Origin: Rhodoblastus sp963713695
Lineage (GTDB): Bacteria; Pseudomonadota; Alphaproteobacteria; Rhizobiales; Beijerinckiaceae
Length of the DNA: 64,000 bases
NCBI GenBank assembly: GCA_963713695.1
Contig: CAVQMU010000010.1
Span: 186,001-250,000 of the forward strand
Direction: 5' to 3'
The notes under the pieces are model-generated. The model did not search any database and was not told where the DNA came from. It saw nothing but the letters and a program-made list of their open reading frames with translations. Below are positions 17,970 through 26,691 of this stretch, piece by piece (the first letter of the stretch is position 1; each line of letters opens with the position of its first letter). The position numbers and the translations under genes are program-made.

Positions 17970-19160
17970 ATGGATAGCAGCAGACGCAAATTCATGGGCG
18001 CCGCAGCGCTTGGCGCGACGGGCCTCGTAGCCTACAGGAGCGTCGCCGAAGCCGCCGACCGCTATATGGCCGCAGCGGGCGAGGGCGGATATGCGCGCAA
18101 CGCCGTTCAGCTTCCGCCAGGCGATACCGTCGCCTATCACGATCCCAAGGCCGTCGGCGAAATGCCGGACTTCAAATTCTCGCTCGACGGCAACAAGCCC
18201 AAGGTCACCTCCGGCGGTTGGGCCAAGGAAGCGACGGTGCATCAATTCCCGATCAGCAAGGGGATCGCTGGCGTCCACATGTACCTGAACCCCGGCGCTT
18301 CGCGCGAATTGCACTGGCATGCGCTCGCCGCCGAGTGGGCCTTCGTCATCGAGGGCCATTGCCAGACCGTGGTGATCGAGCCCTCGGGCGCCTCCGAGAT
18401 CAATAATTACGAGCCCGGCGACCTTTGGTATTTCGCCAAGGGCCACGGCCATTCGATACAGGCGATCGGCGACAAGCCCTGCCACTTCATCCTGTCCTTC
18501 GACAATGGCGCCTTTTCCGAACATGGCACCTTCTCGATCACCGATTGGGTGGATGTGACGCCCAAGGACATGCTGGCGCTGAATTTCGGCCTGCCCAAGG
18601 ACCTTTGGGACGCCTTTCCAAAGGGGGAGACCTATATTCAGACCGGTCCGATCCTAAAGGCGGCCGATGCGCTCGAAGCGCCCTGGCCGAAGGAATCGAC
18701 GCACAAGTTCCGGCTGCTGAAGGACCCCAGGGCCAATCGCGAATTCGATGGCGGAACCTTCAAGCTCGCGACATCGGATGAATTCCCGGCCCAGAAGAGC
18801 ATGTCGGGCGGACTGATGATCATCAAGCCTGGCCAGATGCGCAAGCTGCACTGGAACGTGAACGCCAACGAATGGCATTATTATTTGCGCGGCAAGGCGC
18901 AGGTCGCGATGTTCGGTTCGGGCGGGCGCGGAAAGGTCGCGGAATTCGTGCCTGGCGACGTCGCCTATATTCCCCAGGGCTTCGGCCACGCCATCAAGAA
19001 TGTCGGCGACGAGGACCTCGAAATCGTCCAGACTTGGGACAATCCCAAGCTCGAGGAGATCGATCTCGACAAATGGGTGCAGTCGAGCCCGTCCTATCTG
19101 CTGAGCAACAATTTCACCGGCGTCCCAAAAGAAACCCTCGCCAAGATGAAGCAAGGCTGA
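17970..19160 (+). CDS. Tat-exported oxalate decarboxylase-like bicupin
   Basis: A 396-residue double-cupin protein of the OxdC family, which splits oxalate to formate and CO2 with manganese. The twin-arginine signal SRRKFMG starts at residue 4, so it is exported folded. Cupin 1 keeps the full metal set: His115, His117, Glu122, His161, and Arg112. It also keeps a lid Glu184 in SEHGTF, where Bacillus OxdC has SENST. Cupin 2 has His294, Glu301 and His340, but Asn296 replaces a metal histidine and Gln354 stands where OxdC has a second catalytic Glu. Activity is therefore expected in cupin 1 only. Divergent LysR gene upstream; paralogue directly downstream. Confidence 0.9.
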   Translation: MDSSRRKFMGAAALGATGLVAYRSVAEAADRYMAAAGEGGYARNAVQLPPGDTVAYHDPKAVGEMPDFKFSLDGNKPKVTSGGWAKEATVHQFPISKGIAGVHMYLNPGASRELHWHALAAEWAFVIEGHCQTVVIEPSGASEINNYEPGDLWYFAKGHGHSIQAIGDKPCHFILSFDNGAFSEHGTFSITDWVDVTPKDMLALNFGLPKDLWDAFPKGETYIQTGPILKAADALEAPWPKESTHKFRLLKDPRANREFDGGTFKLATSDEFPAQKSMSGGLMIIKPGQMRKLHWNVNANEWHYYLRGKAQVAMFGSGGRGKVAEFVPGDVAYIPQGFGHAIKNVGDEDLEIVQTWDNPKLEEIDLDKWVQSSPSYLLSNNFTGVPKETLAKMKQG

Positions 19161-19227
19161 CGGACCAGTGTGGCGCGGCGCCTCCCGGACCGCGCCCTTT
19201 TTCTTGATTGATCCCCCCGAGCAGGCC

Positions 19228-20432
19228 ATGCCGTCAAATCGTAGAGACTTCAAGGAAATCGCGGCCTGGGGCGCCGCCAATTTTGCCGCCGTGTCAGCCG
19301 CATCTGCCACGGAAGCCTTCGTCTCCCGCCCGGGCGATGGCGGTTTCGCGCGACAGGCGGGGCCCCTGCCGCCCGGCGACGCCGTCGCCTGTCACAATCC
19401 CCGGGCCAAGGTGGATTTCCAGGAATTCCGCTTCGCGCTCGACGCGACAATTCCACGCGTCGCCTCCGGCGGTTGGGCCAAGGAAGTCTCGGTCAGGCAA
19501 TTTCCGATCGCCCGGGGTATCGCCGGCGTCCACGCATTTCTCGATCCGGGCGCCTCACGCGAATTGCACTGGCACGCCACGGCGGCGGAATGGGCCATCG
19601 TGCTCGAGGGCCGCTGCCAGACGGTGGTGATCGATCCGAGCGGCGCTTCGGAGATCAATAATTTCGAGCCTGGCGACCTCTGGTACTTCGCAAGCGGGCA
19701 TGGCCACGCCATCCAGACCATCGGCGACAAGCCCTGCAATATTCTGCTCGCCTTCGACGACGGCGGCTTTTCGCCCGACCTCTCCGCATTTTCGATCACC
19801 GATTGGATCGACCTGACCCCCAAGGATTTTTTGGCGCGAGAGTTCGGCGTTCCCAAGGATCTGTTCGACGCTTTCCCGAAAGGCGAGACCTTTATCCAGT
19901 CCGGCCCCATTTTGCGGCCGGAAGATGCGCTGGAGGCGCCGTGGCCACGGGAATCAACTCGATAAATTCCGGACTGACTCGCGACCCGAAGGCCGTCAGG
20001 GAGTTTGAAGGGGGAACCCTGCGGATCGCAACCTCGGATGTTTTCCCGGCGTCGAAAAGCATTGCGGGCGGCGTCATGACGCTCAAGCCCGGCGCGATGC
20101 GCAAGCTGCACTGGAACGTCAACGCCAACGAATTCCATTATTTTTTGCGCGGCAAGGGTCAGGTTGCTATGTTCGGCTCGGGCGGGCGCGGCAAGGTGGC
20201 GGAATTCGGTCCCGGCGATGTCGCCTATATTCCCCAGGGCTTCGGCCACGCCATCCGCAATATCGGCGATGAAGACCTTGAGGTCGTGCTGACCTGGGAC
20301 AATGGCGCGCTTGAAGAAATCGACTTGGACAAATGGATACAGGCGAGCCCATCCTTTCTGCTGGGCAACAATTTCGCGGGTGCGCCGGACTCGACGCTCG
20401 CAAGATTGAAAAAGCCGTTTTCGCCCGGCTGA
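19228..20432 (+). pseudogene. Second oxalate decarboxylase-like bicupin, frame broken near 19962
   Basis: A close paralogue of the gene just upstream, sharing long stretches such as GASRELHWHA, GDLWYFASGHGH and HWNVNANEF. The Tat-like start is NRRDFKEIAAWG at 19228. The first frame ends after ESTR with TAA at 19963. Family sequence resumes two frames later (LTRDPKAVREFEGG). Alignment with copy 1 (THKFRLLKDP) needs two extra bases, one near 19961 and one near 19971. Cupin 1 keeps its metal ligands, but the lid reads SPDLSAF, so the lid glutamate is lost. Cupin 2 shares the His-to-Asn change. It is either a recent pseudogene or an intact, functionally diverged enzyme with sequence errors. Confidence 0.85.
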
Positions 20433-20453
20433 CGGGCTGATTTGGAGACAGAC

Positions 20454-21437
20454 ATGCGCCGCTCGACCGCCATTGCCCTGGCCTTGATTTTATGTGCGCG
20501 CGTCGGGGCGCCGCTCGCGCAGGAGGGGCCGAGCGCCGAGGCCGTCGTCGGCGCGATGGAAAAAATCACCGGCGTCCACAAGGGTTTTCGTCGCAACCAT
20601 TCGAAGGGGCTTTGCGCCTCCGGCCAGTTCCAGGCCAATCAGGACGCGCGCTCGCTGAGCGTCTCCCCCTTGTTTTCGGGCCAGCCTGTCCCCTTCGTCG
20701 CGCGATTTTCCGTCGCCGGTCCCGATCCCGAAATTTCCGACGCGGCGAAAAGCCCGCGCGGCATGGCCTTGCAATTTTCGCTGCCGGGCGAGGCCCTGCA
20801 TAATATGGCGATGTTGAATATCCCGATTTTCGGCGCGGCCACCGTTCAGAGTTTTCTGGAGCGGCTTGAGGTGGATATTCCCGACCCTGTGACCGGCAAG
20901 CGCGACCCCGAGAAATTGAAGGCCTACCTGGCGGGACATCCCGACGCCAAGCCCCTGTCGGACTGGTTCGCGGCGCATAATCCGCCGCCCTCCTATGCGG
21001 ATACGACCTATTACAGCTTGCACGCCTTCAAATTCATCGACGCTGACAAGGTCTCGCATTGGGTCAAATGGCGGTTCGAACCGCGCGACGGCGCGAAATT
21101 CCTTGATTCCCAGGAAATGGCGGCGGCGTCAAAAAACTTTCTGGCGCAGCGACTGGTCGAACGCCTCAAGGCGGGTCCGGCCGTCTGGGACATGGTCGTC
21201 ACGCTTGGCGAGCCCGGCGATCCCCTCGACAATCCGACAATCGCCTGGCCTGCAGAGCGGCGCGAGGTCAAGCTAGGCGCGCTCACGGTGACCGCGACGA
21301 CCGGCGACGGAGCCGGTCCCTGCGACGCGATCAATTTCGATCCCAACCTGCTCAGCGCCGGAGTCGAAGCCTCCCCTGACAAGATTCTTCGCCTTCCGCT
21401 CGCTTGCCTACGGCGTGTCCTATGGCAGGAGGCTTGA
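20454..21437 (+). CDS. SrpA-like catalase-family peroxidase, C-terminus frame-shifted
   Basis: A small catalase-fold heme peroxidase exported by a Sec signal peptide (RSTAIALALILCARVGAPLAQ). Family blocks include GFRRNHSKGLCASGQF with the distal His, SVAGPDPEISDAAKSPRGMA and FGAATVQSFL. As written, the last residues read LRLPLACLRR. One base off, the DNA encodes FRSLAYGVSYGRRL, the expected proximal heme motif RxxxY, with a stop at 21453. One extra base between 21385 and 21393 explains this. RBS ggaga sits before ATG 20454. It follows the bicupin pair closely and could remove peroxide formed by them or from outside. Confidence 0.88.
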   Translation: MRRSTAIALALILCARVGAPLAQEGPSAEAVVGAMEKITGVHKGFRRNHSKGLCASGQFQANQDARSLSVSPLFSGQPVPFVARFSVAGPDPEISDAAKSPRGMALQFSLPGEALHNMAMLNIPIFGAATVQSFLERLEVDIPDPVTGKRDPEKLKAYLAGHPDAKPLSDWFAAHNPPPSYADTTYYSLHAFKFIDADKVSHWVKWRFEPRDGAKFLDSQEMAAASKNFLAQRLVERLKAGPAVWDMVVTLGEPGDPLDNPTIAWPAERREVKLGALTVTATTGDGAGPCDAINFDPNLLSAGVEASPDKILRLPLACLRRVLWQEA

Positions 21438-21596
21438 GGAAAAGGCCCCTTGAGGCCCCAGGCCAATTTTTGCGCAACCTGAAAAACACAGTGACAAAAT
21501 TTTGACGCCTTTGGCTTTCGCGGCGCGTCGGCAACGGCTAATGTTCGCCCAAGATCGCGCTGAAGGCGTGGCAATTGCAGTTTTTGGAGGTTTCCA

Positions 21597-21971
21597 GTGA
21601 TTTTTCTGGTGCGCGCCGGTTTGGCCCTTGTCGTCCTTGCTTCGCTTTCGGGCTGCGCTTCTGGTTCGGGCGAGACGCCTCCGCCGGTGGCCGCCGTTCA
21701 GGCGCCCTATATGGGCCTTCCCAGCGGCGCGCTCGGCGCAAGCCTCGATCCCGCCGACAAGGCCGCCGCCAACAAGGCGGAAATGGCGGCGCTCGCCAGC
21801 GGCGACCGCAAGACCTGGCGCGGCGACGACGGCGCCTATGGCTATGTCGCGCCAGCGGGCGGCGCGGGCGATTGCCGCGATTTCACCCACACCATCTACA
21901 TCAACGGCCGTCCGGTCGTCGGCAAGGGCACGGCCTGCCGCACCGGCGAAGGCTGGAAGCTGAACGGCTGA
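21597..21971 (+). CDS. Small lipoprotein, RT0821/Lpp0805-like surface-antigen family
   Basis: A 124-residue lipoprotein. The signal peptide ends in the lipobox LSGC (Cys near residue 20). The C-terminal part, CRDFTHTIYINGRPVVGKG, is the conserved motif of alphaproteobacterial 17-kDa-like/RT0821 surface proteins, with paired cysteines (DCRDF, TACRT). The start is GTG at 21597, six bases after a strong ggagg site. It is expected to be anchored in the outer membrane; the role is unknown. Confidence 0.82.
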   Translation: MIFLVRAGLALVVLASLSGCASGSGETPPPVAAVQAPYMGLPSGALGASLDPADKAAANKAEMAALASGDRKTWRGDDGAYGYVAPAGGAGDCRDFTHTIYINGRPVVGKGTACRTGEGWKLNG

Positions 21972-21994
21972 TCATCCGGCAGATCGGGTCTTTG

Positions 21995-22024
21995 GCGGCG
22001 GTCCTGACGGGCCGCCGCTTTTTT
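21995..22024 (+). terminator. Rho-independent terminator after the lipoprotein gene
   Basis: Stem GCGGCGGTCC / GGGCCGCCGC with a TGAC loop (one G-U pair), followed by six T. It lies between the convergent lipoprotein and ppk2 genes. Confidence 0.8.
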
Positions 22025-23032
22025 CTAGCTTTCGAGCTTCTTGCGGATCGACTGCAATTCCTTCCGGCGCGCCTCGCTGACCTTGGGGAAGGCCAGCTCC
22101 AGGCCCTTGAGCCGCTCAAGCACGATCTGCGAAACGATCAGCCGGGCGGTGAGCTTGTCGTCGGCCGGAACCACGAACCAGGGCGCCTCGTCCGTGCTGG
22201 TCTCCGCCAGGCAAGCCTCGTAGGCGCGCATGTAATCGTTCCAGAACCCGCGCTCCTCGAGATCGGCCTGCGAGAATTTCCAGTTCTTTTCCGGCTCGTC
22301 GATGCGGGCGAGAAAGCGCTTGCGCTGTTCCTCCTTGGACAGATGCAGGAAGAATTTCACCACATGGATATTGTTGGCGCCGAGATGCCGCTCGAAGGCG
22401 CGGATCGAATGGTAGCGCTCCTTCCAGATTTTCTCGGTCTTTTCGCCGGGGTCGAGCCCTTCCGGCCGCAACAGCTCGGGATGGACGCGCACGATCAGCA
22501 CATCCTCGTAATGCGAGCGATTGAAGATGCCGATCTTGCCGCGCCCCGGCAACGCCTCGGCGGCGCGCCAGAGGAAGTCGTGCTCGAGTTCCGCGCCGCC
22601 GGGATGCTTGAAGCTCGTGACCCGGCAGCCCTGCGGGTTGACGCCGGACATGACGTGGCGAATCGCGCCGTCCTTGCCGGCGGCGTCCATCGCCTGGAAA
22701 ATCAGCAGCAGCGCATGGCGGTTGCCGGCGTAGAGTTTCTGTTGCAGGTCGCTCAGCTGCTCAACATGTTTGGCGAGTTGCGCGTGATACTCTTCCTTCG
22801 ACGAATAGACCGGCTCGACGCGGGTCGGCCAGTCCGTGAGGTCGACTTCGCTGTCTTCCTTCACGCGGAATTTTTTCGTGGCGACTGCGCAATTGTCCTT
22901 GCCCAAGTTTTCACCCGTACCTGACCGGTTTGCCTGCAGATTATATGTAGTGGCTTCGCCCGGATGCCAGGGAACCGTCAGATGCGTAGCCAATAATGGC
23001 TGCATTCGGCTCTGAGGCGCCTTTCCTGACAA
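22025..23032 (-). CDS. ppk2: PPK2-family polyphosphate kinase
   Basis: A polyphosphate:nucleotide phosphotransferase (PPK2) that makes nucleotides from polyphosphate, or the reverse, in the cytosol. Walker A is in FQAMDAAGKDGAIRHVM. The Walker B/lid region is in IGIFNRSHYEDVLIVRVHPE. The family core begins near KKFRVKEDSEVDLTDWPT (about 22870). The ATG at 23032 adds an unconserved ~50-residue extension, and no better ATG lies between, so the start is uncertain; a TTG near 22906 is possible. Length and domain pattern fit single-domain class I PPK2. The gene is monocistronic. Confidence 0.9.
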   Translation of the reverse strand: MSGKAPQSRMQPLLATHLTVPWHPGEATTYNLQANRSGTGENLGKDNCAVATKKFRVKEDSEVDLTDWPTRVEPVYSSKEEYHAQLAKHVEQLSDLQQKLYAGNRHALLLIFQAMDAAGKDGAIRHVMSGVNPQGCRVTSFKHPGGAELEHDFLWRAAEALPGRGKIGIFNRSHYEDVLIVRVHPELLRPEGLDPGEKTEKIWKERYHSIRAFERHLGANNIHVVKFFLHLSKEEQRKRFLARIDEPEKNWKFSQADLEERGFWNDYMRAYEACLAETSTDEAPWFVVPADDKLTARLIVSQIVLERLKGLELAFPKVSEARRKELQSIRKKLES

Positions 23033-23419
23033 GTTCGGGCGCGAGTCTGGTTCTTTTCGCGAGCTTGCCTAGTCCCGCACGTTTTTCTCGCTAATAATTG
23101 GCGACAATTGCTGTGCAATCGTCCATATGCCCCGGGGCTTATCAGCATACTGGCCATTTTTGTTTATGAACTGTCCCTGAGTGCAAATTTTCTTGTAGTT
23201 GATGAACCCAGCCATGCGGCCTTTTACGACAGAGTCTAAGACAACTGGCCAATGTTCACAGCTTTCTATCATATCAGTAGCGCGGGGGCGCTGGAACAGG
23301 ACTGGCTTCACCCACAATGCCATTATGACCGGGCGAGGGAACGTCGCCCTTTCCCGCCGAACGCGGCCATCGCCGGAGGTCCGCGCCGTGGCGCTAACCG
23401 GATTGGCAAGCTTTCGCCT
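23033..23419. other. Low-GC gap of uncertain content
   Basis: This 387-base region between two minus-strand genes is clearly more AT-rich than the surroundings. It contains one minus-strand open frame (23069-23323) with plausible codon use, described separately. No repeat ends, tRNA or terminator were recognised. Confidence 0.5.
23069..23272 (-). CDS. Possible small protein or gene remnant in low-GC DNA
   Basis: About 67 residues from a Met at 23272 (84 if started at 23323). The amino-acid make-up looks protein-like, with a KGRMAGFINYKKICTQGQF stretch followed by KPRGIWTIAQQLSP, rather than the Arg/Ala-rich shadows common elsewhere. No ribosome-binding site is obvious and I recognise no family. 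Base composition differs from its neighbours, which would fit a transferred fragment. Confidence 0.35.
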   Translation of the reverse strand: MIESCEHWPVVLDSVVKGRMAGFINYKKICTQGQFINKNGQYADKPRGIWTIAQQLSPIISEKNVRD

Positions 23420-24415
23420 TTACGGAATCAGCACGGCCGCGCCGTCAAAGGCGCCCGCGCGCAGGTCGGCCAGCGCCGCATTGGCCTCTATCAGCGGATA
23501 AGTCCGCGTCGTCGTGATGATCCCGAGTTGTGGCGCGAGCCTCAAAAATTCGATGCCGTCGCGGCGGGTGAGGTTGGCGACCGAGACCAGTTGGCGCTCC
23601 TCCCATAGAAGCGCATAGGGAAAGGAAGGAATGTCGCTCATGTGGATGCCGGCGCAAACGACAGCGCCGCCTTTTCGCACGGCCTTCAGGGCGAGGGGAA
23701 CCAATCCGCCGACCGGCGCGAAAATGATCGCGGCGTCGAGCTTTTCGGGCGCCGCCTCGTCCGATCCGCCGGCCCAGGCGGCCCCGAGTTTTCGTGCAAA
23801 ATCCTGGCTCGTCTTGTCGCCCGGCCGGGTAAAGGCGAAGACTTCATGGCCCTGCCGGATCGCCACCTGTCCGATGATATGCGCGGCCGCGCCAAAACCG
23901 TAGAGGCCGAGCCTTTCGATCCGTCCGGCGCTGCGTCCGGCGATTTTCAATGACCTCCAGCCGATCAGCCCGGCGCAGAGCAGCGGCGCGAGGGACGCGT
24001 CGTCGCCGGCCTCGCCGAGCGGGAAGGCGAAGCGGGCGTCGGCCACGGTCATTTCGGCATAGCCGCCGTCGCGCGAAAAGCCAGTGAACTGCGGCGCGTC
24101 GCAGAGGTTTTCGTGGCCGCTGGCGCAAGGTTGGCAGGCCTGGCAGGTATGGCCGAGCCAAGGCACGCCCACGCGTTCGCCGATGGAGAATCCGCTGACG
24201 CCCGGGCCGAGACGATCGACCCGGCCGACGATTTCATGGCCGGGAATGATCGGCGTGCGCGGATTGGGCAATTCGCCGTCGACCACATGCAGATCGGTGC
24301 GGCAGACGCCGCAGGCCGAGATTTTCAGTCTGATTTCGCCGGGCCCGGGCAATGGGTCGGGGCGCTCGGTCCATTCGAGCGGCTCGCCCAAGCGATTGAG
24401 AACCATGGCGTGCAT
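23420..24415 (-). CDS. Zinc-dependent alcohol dehydrogenase family protein
   Basis: A 331-residue medium-chain dehydrogenase/reductase. The catalytic zinc Cys is in CGVCRTDLH, with His in GHEIVG. Four structural-zinc cysteines lie in CQACQPCASGHENLC. The Rossmann domain starts at LGLYGFGAAAHI. The N-terminus and sizes match AdhP-like or 'alcohol dehydrogenase AdhA' enzymes that use NAD(P) on primary alcohols or aldehydes. The dinucleotide motif GFGAAA is slightly unlike the usual GxGxxG. The gene is monocistronic with no regulator nearby. Confidence 0.92.
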   Translation of the reverse strand: MHAMVLNRLGEPLEWTERPDPLPGPGEIRLKISACGVCRTDLHVVDGELPNPRTPIIPGHEIVGRVDRLGPGVSGFSIGERVGVPWLGHTCQACQPCASGHENLCDAPQFTGFSRDGGYAEMTVADARFAFPLGEAGDDASLAPLLCAGLIGWRSLKIAGRSAGRIERLGLYGFGAAAHIIGQVAIRQGHEVFAFTRPGDKTSQDFARKLGAAWAGGSDEAAPEKLDAAIIFAPVGGLVPLALKAVRKGGAVVCAGIHMSDIPSFPYALLWEERQLVSVANLTRRDGIEFLRLAPQLGIITTTRTYPLIEANAALADLRAGAFDGAAVLIP

Positions 24416-24555
24416 GGAGGCCTCCCTGTGGGGAAGCAGTTTCGACCCGGCGCTAGCAGCCTGTCAAATCATGAATCTCGTGGGAATGCGGGGATTATCC
24501 CGGCGACGTAATGCCGCGCCTGTGGTAGCTAAGCACTTTGCAATGGAATCCATTC

Positions 24556-26691
24556 ATGCGCACGTTTCTTGTCGGCGTCGCCCTCGTTGCGCTCCATCTG
24601 ACGGCCTCTGGCGCCAGCGCCTGCGGCATCGGGGACGAGCCTTTGGCGCGCTGGTCGCTCGACCACCGGGAATATCATGGCGAGGGCGGCATGCCGTTCC
24701 TCAGCCCCAGCAATGACAGCCGTCTCAATCTCCGTCTGCTGATGCTGGACGCCCATCCGCGCCCGGCGGCAAACTTGGATCGTGCCGAAACCGGAGACCT
24801 GGCCGCCCCGCCGCTGTTCTCGATCAGGGATCTCGATCCCGGCGCCGCGCCCAAGGCTCCCTATGAGAGCGTGAGCTTCGGAGCGACGCAGTTCGCCGAT
24901 GGCGAGGGAACCCGTTGCGTTTCCGACGCCAGCGGCAGCCAGGCTTTCGCCGAGGCCGTCAAGGCGGACGCCGGTCCTTCGTCCGCCGAGCGGGACATGC
25001 TCGTCGCAGCCAGGGCCGGAATGGCCTCGCTCTGCGCCGCCGATCAGGCGGCAATTGCGCCTGACGCCGTCAACGCCCTCGCCCAGAACGCCGCCTTGTC
25101 GCCTTCCGCGCGGGATTTCGCGGACTATCTCGTCGGCGCCAAGGCCTTTTACCTCGGCCGTTTCGATGCGGCGTCAGCGAGTTTCGGAAAGCTCGGCAAG
25201 GCCGCAAATCCATGGTTGCGCGAGGCCGCGCGCTACATGGCCGCGCGCACTCTGCTCAACAAGGCCCAGGTCGGCGCCTTCCCCGCGCTGGACGGCGTCG
25301 CCGAACCGAAGGTTGTCGACAGCGCCTCGCTGGCGGCGTCCGAAGCCGAGTTCAAAGGCTACCTGTCCGACTATCCCGCAGGGCGCTACGCCGCGTCGGC
25401 CCGAGGTTTGCTGCGACGGCTCTACTGGCTTGCGGGCGACAGGACGCGGCTATCAGCCGAATATGGGTGGCGTCTGACACACCCCGGCGATCCCCAGGCC
25501 AATCTCGACGACAACAGCCTCGCGCAGGAAATCAACTCGAAATACCTGGAGTCCGGCTCCGGGCAAGTTCACGATGCCGACCTTCTCACCGTCGACGATC
25601 TGATGCGGCTGCGGACAGCCGAACCGAGCGATTATTTCTACTGGGGCAACGCCGCGCCCGCCAAGCCGGTCCTGACCGAGGCCGACCTTGCGGCCCAGGA
25701 GGCCGACTTCAAAGGGCGCGAGGCCCTGTTCGCCTTCCTCAGGGCGGCGCGCGCCTATTACATCGATGGCGACACTGCCACGACCTTGCGGCTCCTCGGT
25801 CCCGCGCAGCCCGGGCCGTTGTCCCCGCCCTTTCTGGCGTTCAGCCGCGAGGCGCTGCGTGGCCAGGCGTTGATGGCGGCAAAGCAGCTGCCGGAGGCGA
25901 TCGATCACTGGACGAAGCTACTTCCCTTGGCGTCCGAACGCTGGCAGCGAGAGGCGGTCGAACTCGGCCTCGCGATGAGTTGGGAAAGATCCGGCGCGCT
26001 CAACAAGGTTTTCGCGACGGATAGCCCGATCACATCGCCCCGCATTCGCGCGATCCTGCTTCGCTTCTCGGCCGGTCCCATCCTGCTGCGCGAAGCTGTC
26101 GCCGACGCCCACGCGGCGCCGGCCGAGCAAGGGCTCGCGCATTTCGTCCTGCTCTTCAAGGAGGCGACGCGCGGCCAATATACGAACTTTCTGAAGGATT
26201 ACGCGCCGGTCATCAAGGACGTCAAATACACGCCCTATATGAGAGCGCCGGACAAGGTCTCGTTCGCCTGGGCGGGGCAAGGCGAACCTTACGAATGTCC
26301 GTCCCTGCTTCGCGTGATCGGCGAACTGCACGCGAATCCGAACGCTTCGCATGGAAAACTATGCGTCGCCGAATTCGTCCGCGCCTCTGATCTCGACAAT
26401 TTTGAACGGGACGAGCCGGCCGCGAACGAATTGGGCGGGGCCATGCCGATCTTCCCCGGCGCCGCCTATTCGAGAGGCGAAATCTACAAACAGTTGATTG
26501 ATTCGCCATCGACGCCCGCTGACGACCGCGCCTATGCGCTCTTTCGCGCCATCAATTGTTACGCGCCGAACGGCGGCAACCATTGCGGCGGCAAGGTCGT
26601 CGACAAGCAGCAAAGAAAGACGTGGTTCGGGATGCTGAAGACCGACCACGGCGCGACGCCCTGGGCGCAAAAGCTGAAGTATTTCTGGTGA
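24556..26691 (+). CDS. Large exported repeat protein, first gene of a coupled pair
   Basis: A 711-residue protein from ATG 24556, with signal peptide MRTFLVGVALVALHL and cleavage near ASA-C. The mature region is almost wholly helical. Two TPR-like stretches (FADYLVGAKAFYLGRFDAAS; LAFSREALRGQALMAAKQLP) resemble YfiO/BamD-like solenoids. C-terminal cysteines are spaced as in INCYAPNGGNHC. Its stop overlaps the GTG start of the DUF3142 gene, so the two are translated together and probably act together in the envelope. I recognise no characterised homologue. Confidence 0.8.
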   Translation: MRTFLVGVALVALHLTASGASACGIGDEPLARWSLDHREYHGEGGMPFLSPSNDSRLNLRLLMLDAHPRPAANLDRAETGDLAAPPLFSIRDLDPGAAPKAPYESVSFGATQFADGEGTRCVSDASGSQAFAEAVKADAGPSSAERDMLVAARAGMASLCAADQAAIAPDAVNALAQNAALSPSARDFADYLVGAKAFYLGRFDAASASFGKLGKAANPWLREAARYMAARTLLNKAQVGAFPALDGVAEPKVVDSASLAASEAEFKGYLSDYPAGRYAASARGLLRRLYWLAGDRTRLSAEYGWRLTHPGDPQANLDDNSLAQEINSKYLESGSGQVHDADLLTVDDLMRLRTAEPSDYFYWGNAAPAKPVLTEADLAAQEADFKGREALFAFLRAARAYYIDGDTATTLRLLGPAQPGPLSPPFLAFSREALRGQALMAAKQLPEAIDHWTKLLPLASERWQREAVELGLAMSWERSGALNKVFATDSPITSPRIRAILLRFSAGPILLREAVADAHAAPAEQGLAHFVLLFKEATRGQYTNFLKDYAPVIKDVKYTPYMRAPDKVSFAWAGQGEPYECPSLLRVIGELHANPNASHGKLCVAEFVRASDLDNFERDEPAANELGGAMPIFPGAAYSRGEIYKQLIDSPSTPADDRAYALFRAINCYAPNGGNHCGGKVVDKQQRKTWFGMLKTDHGATPWAQKLKYFW

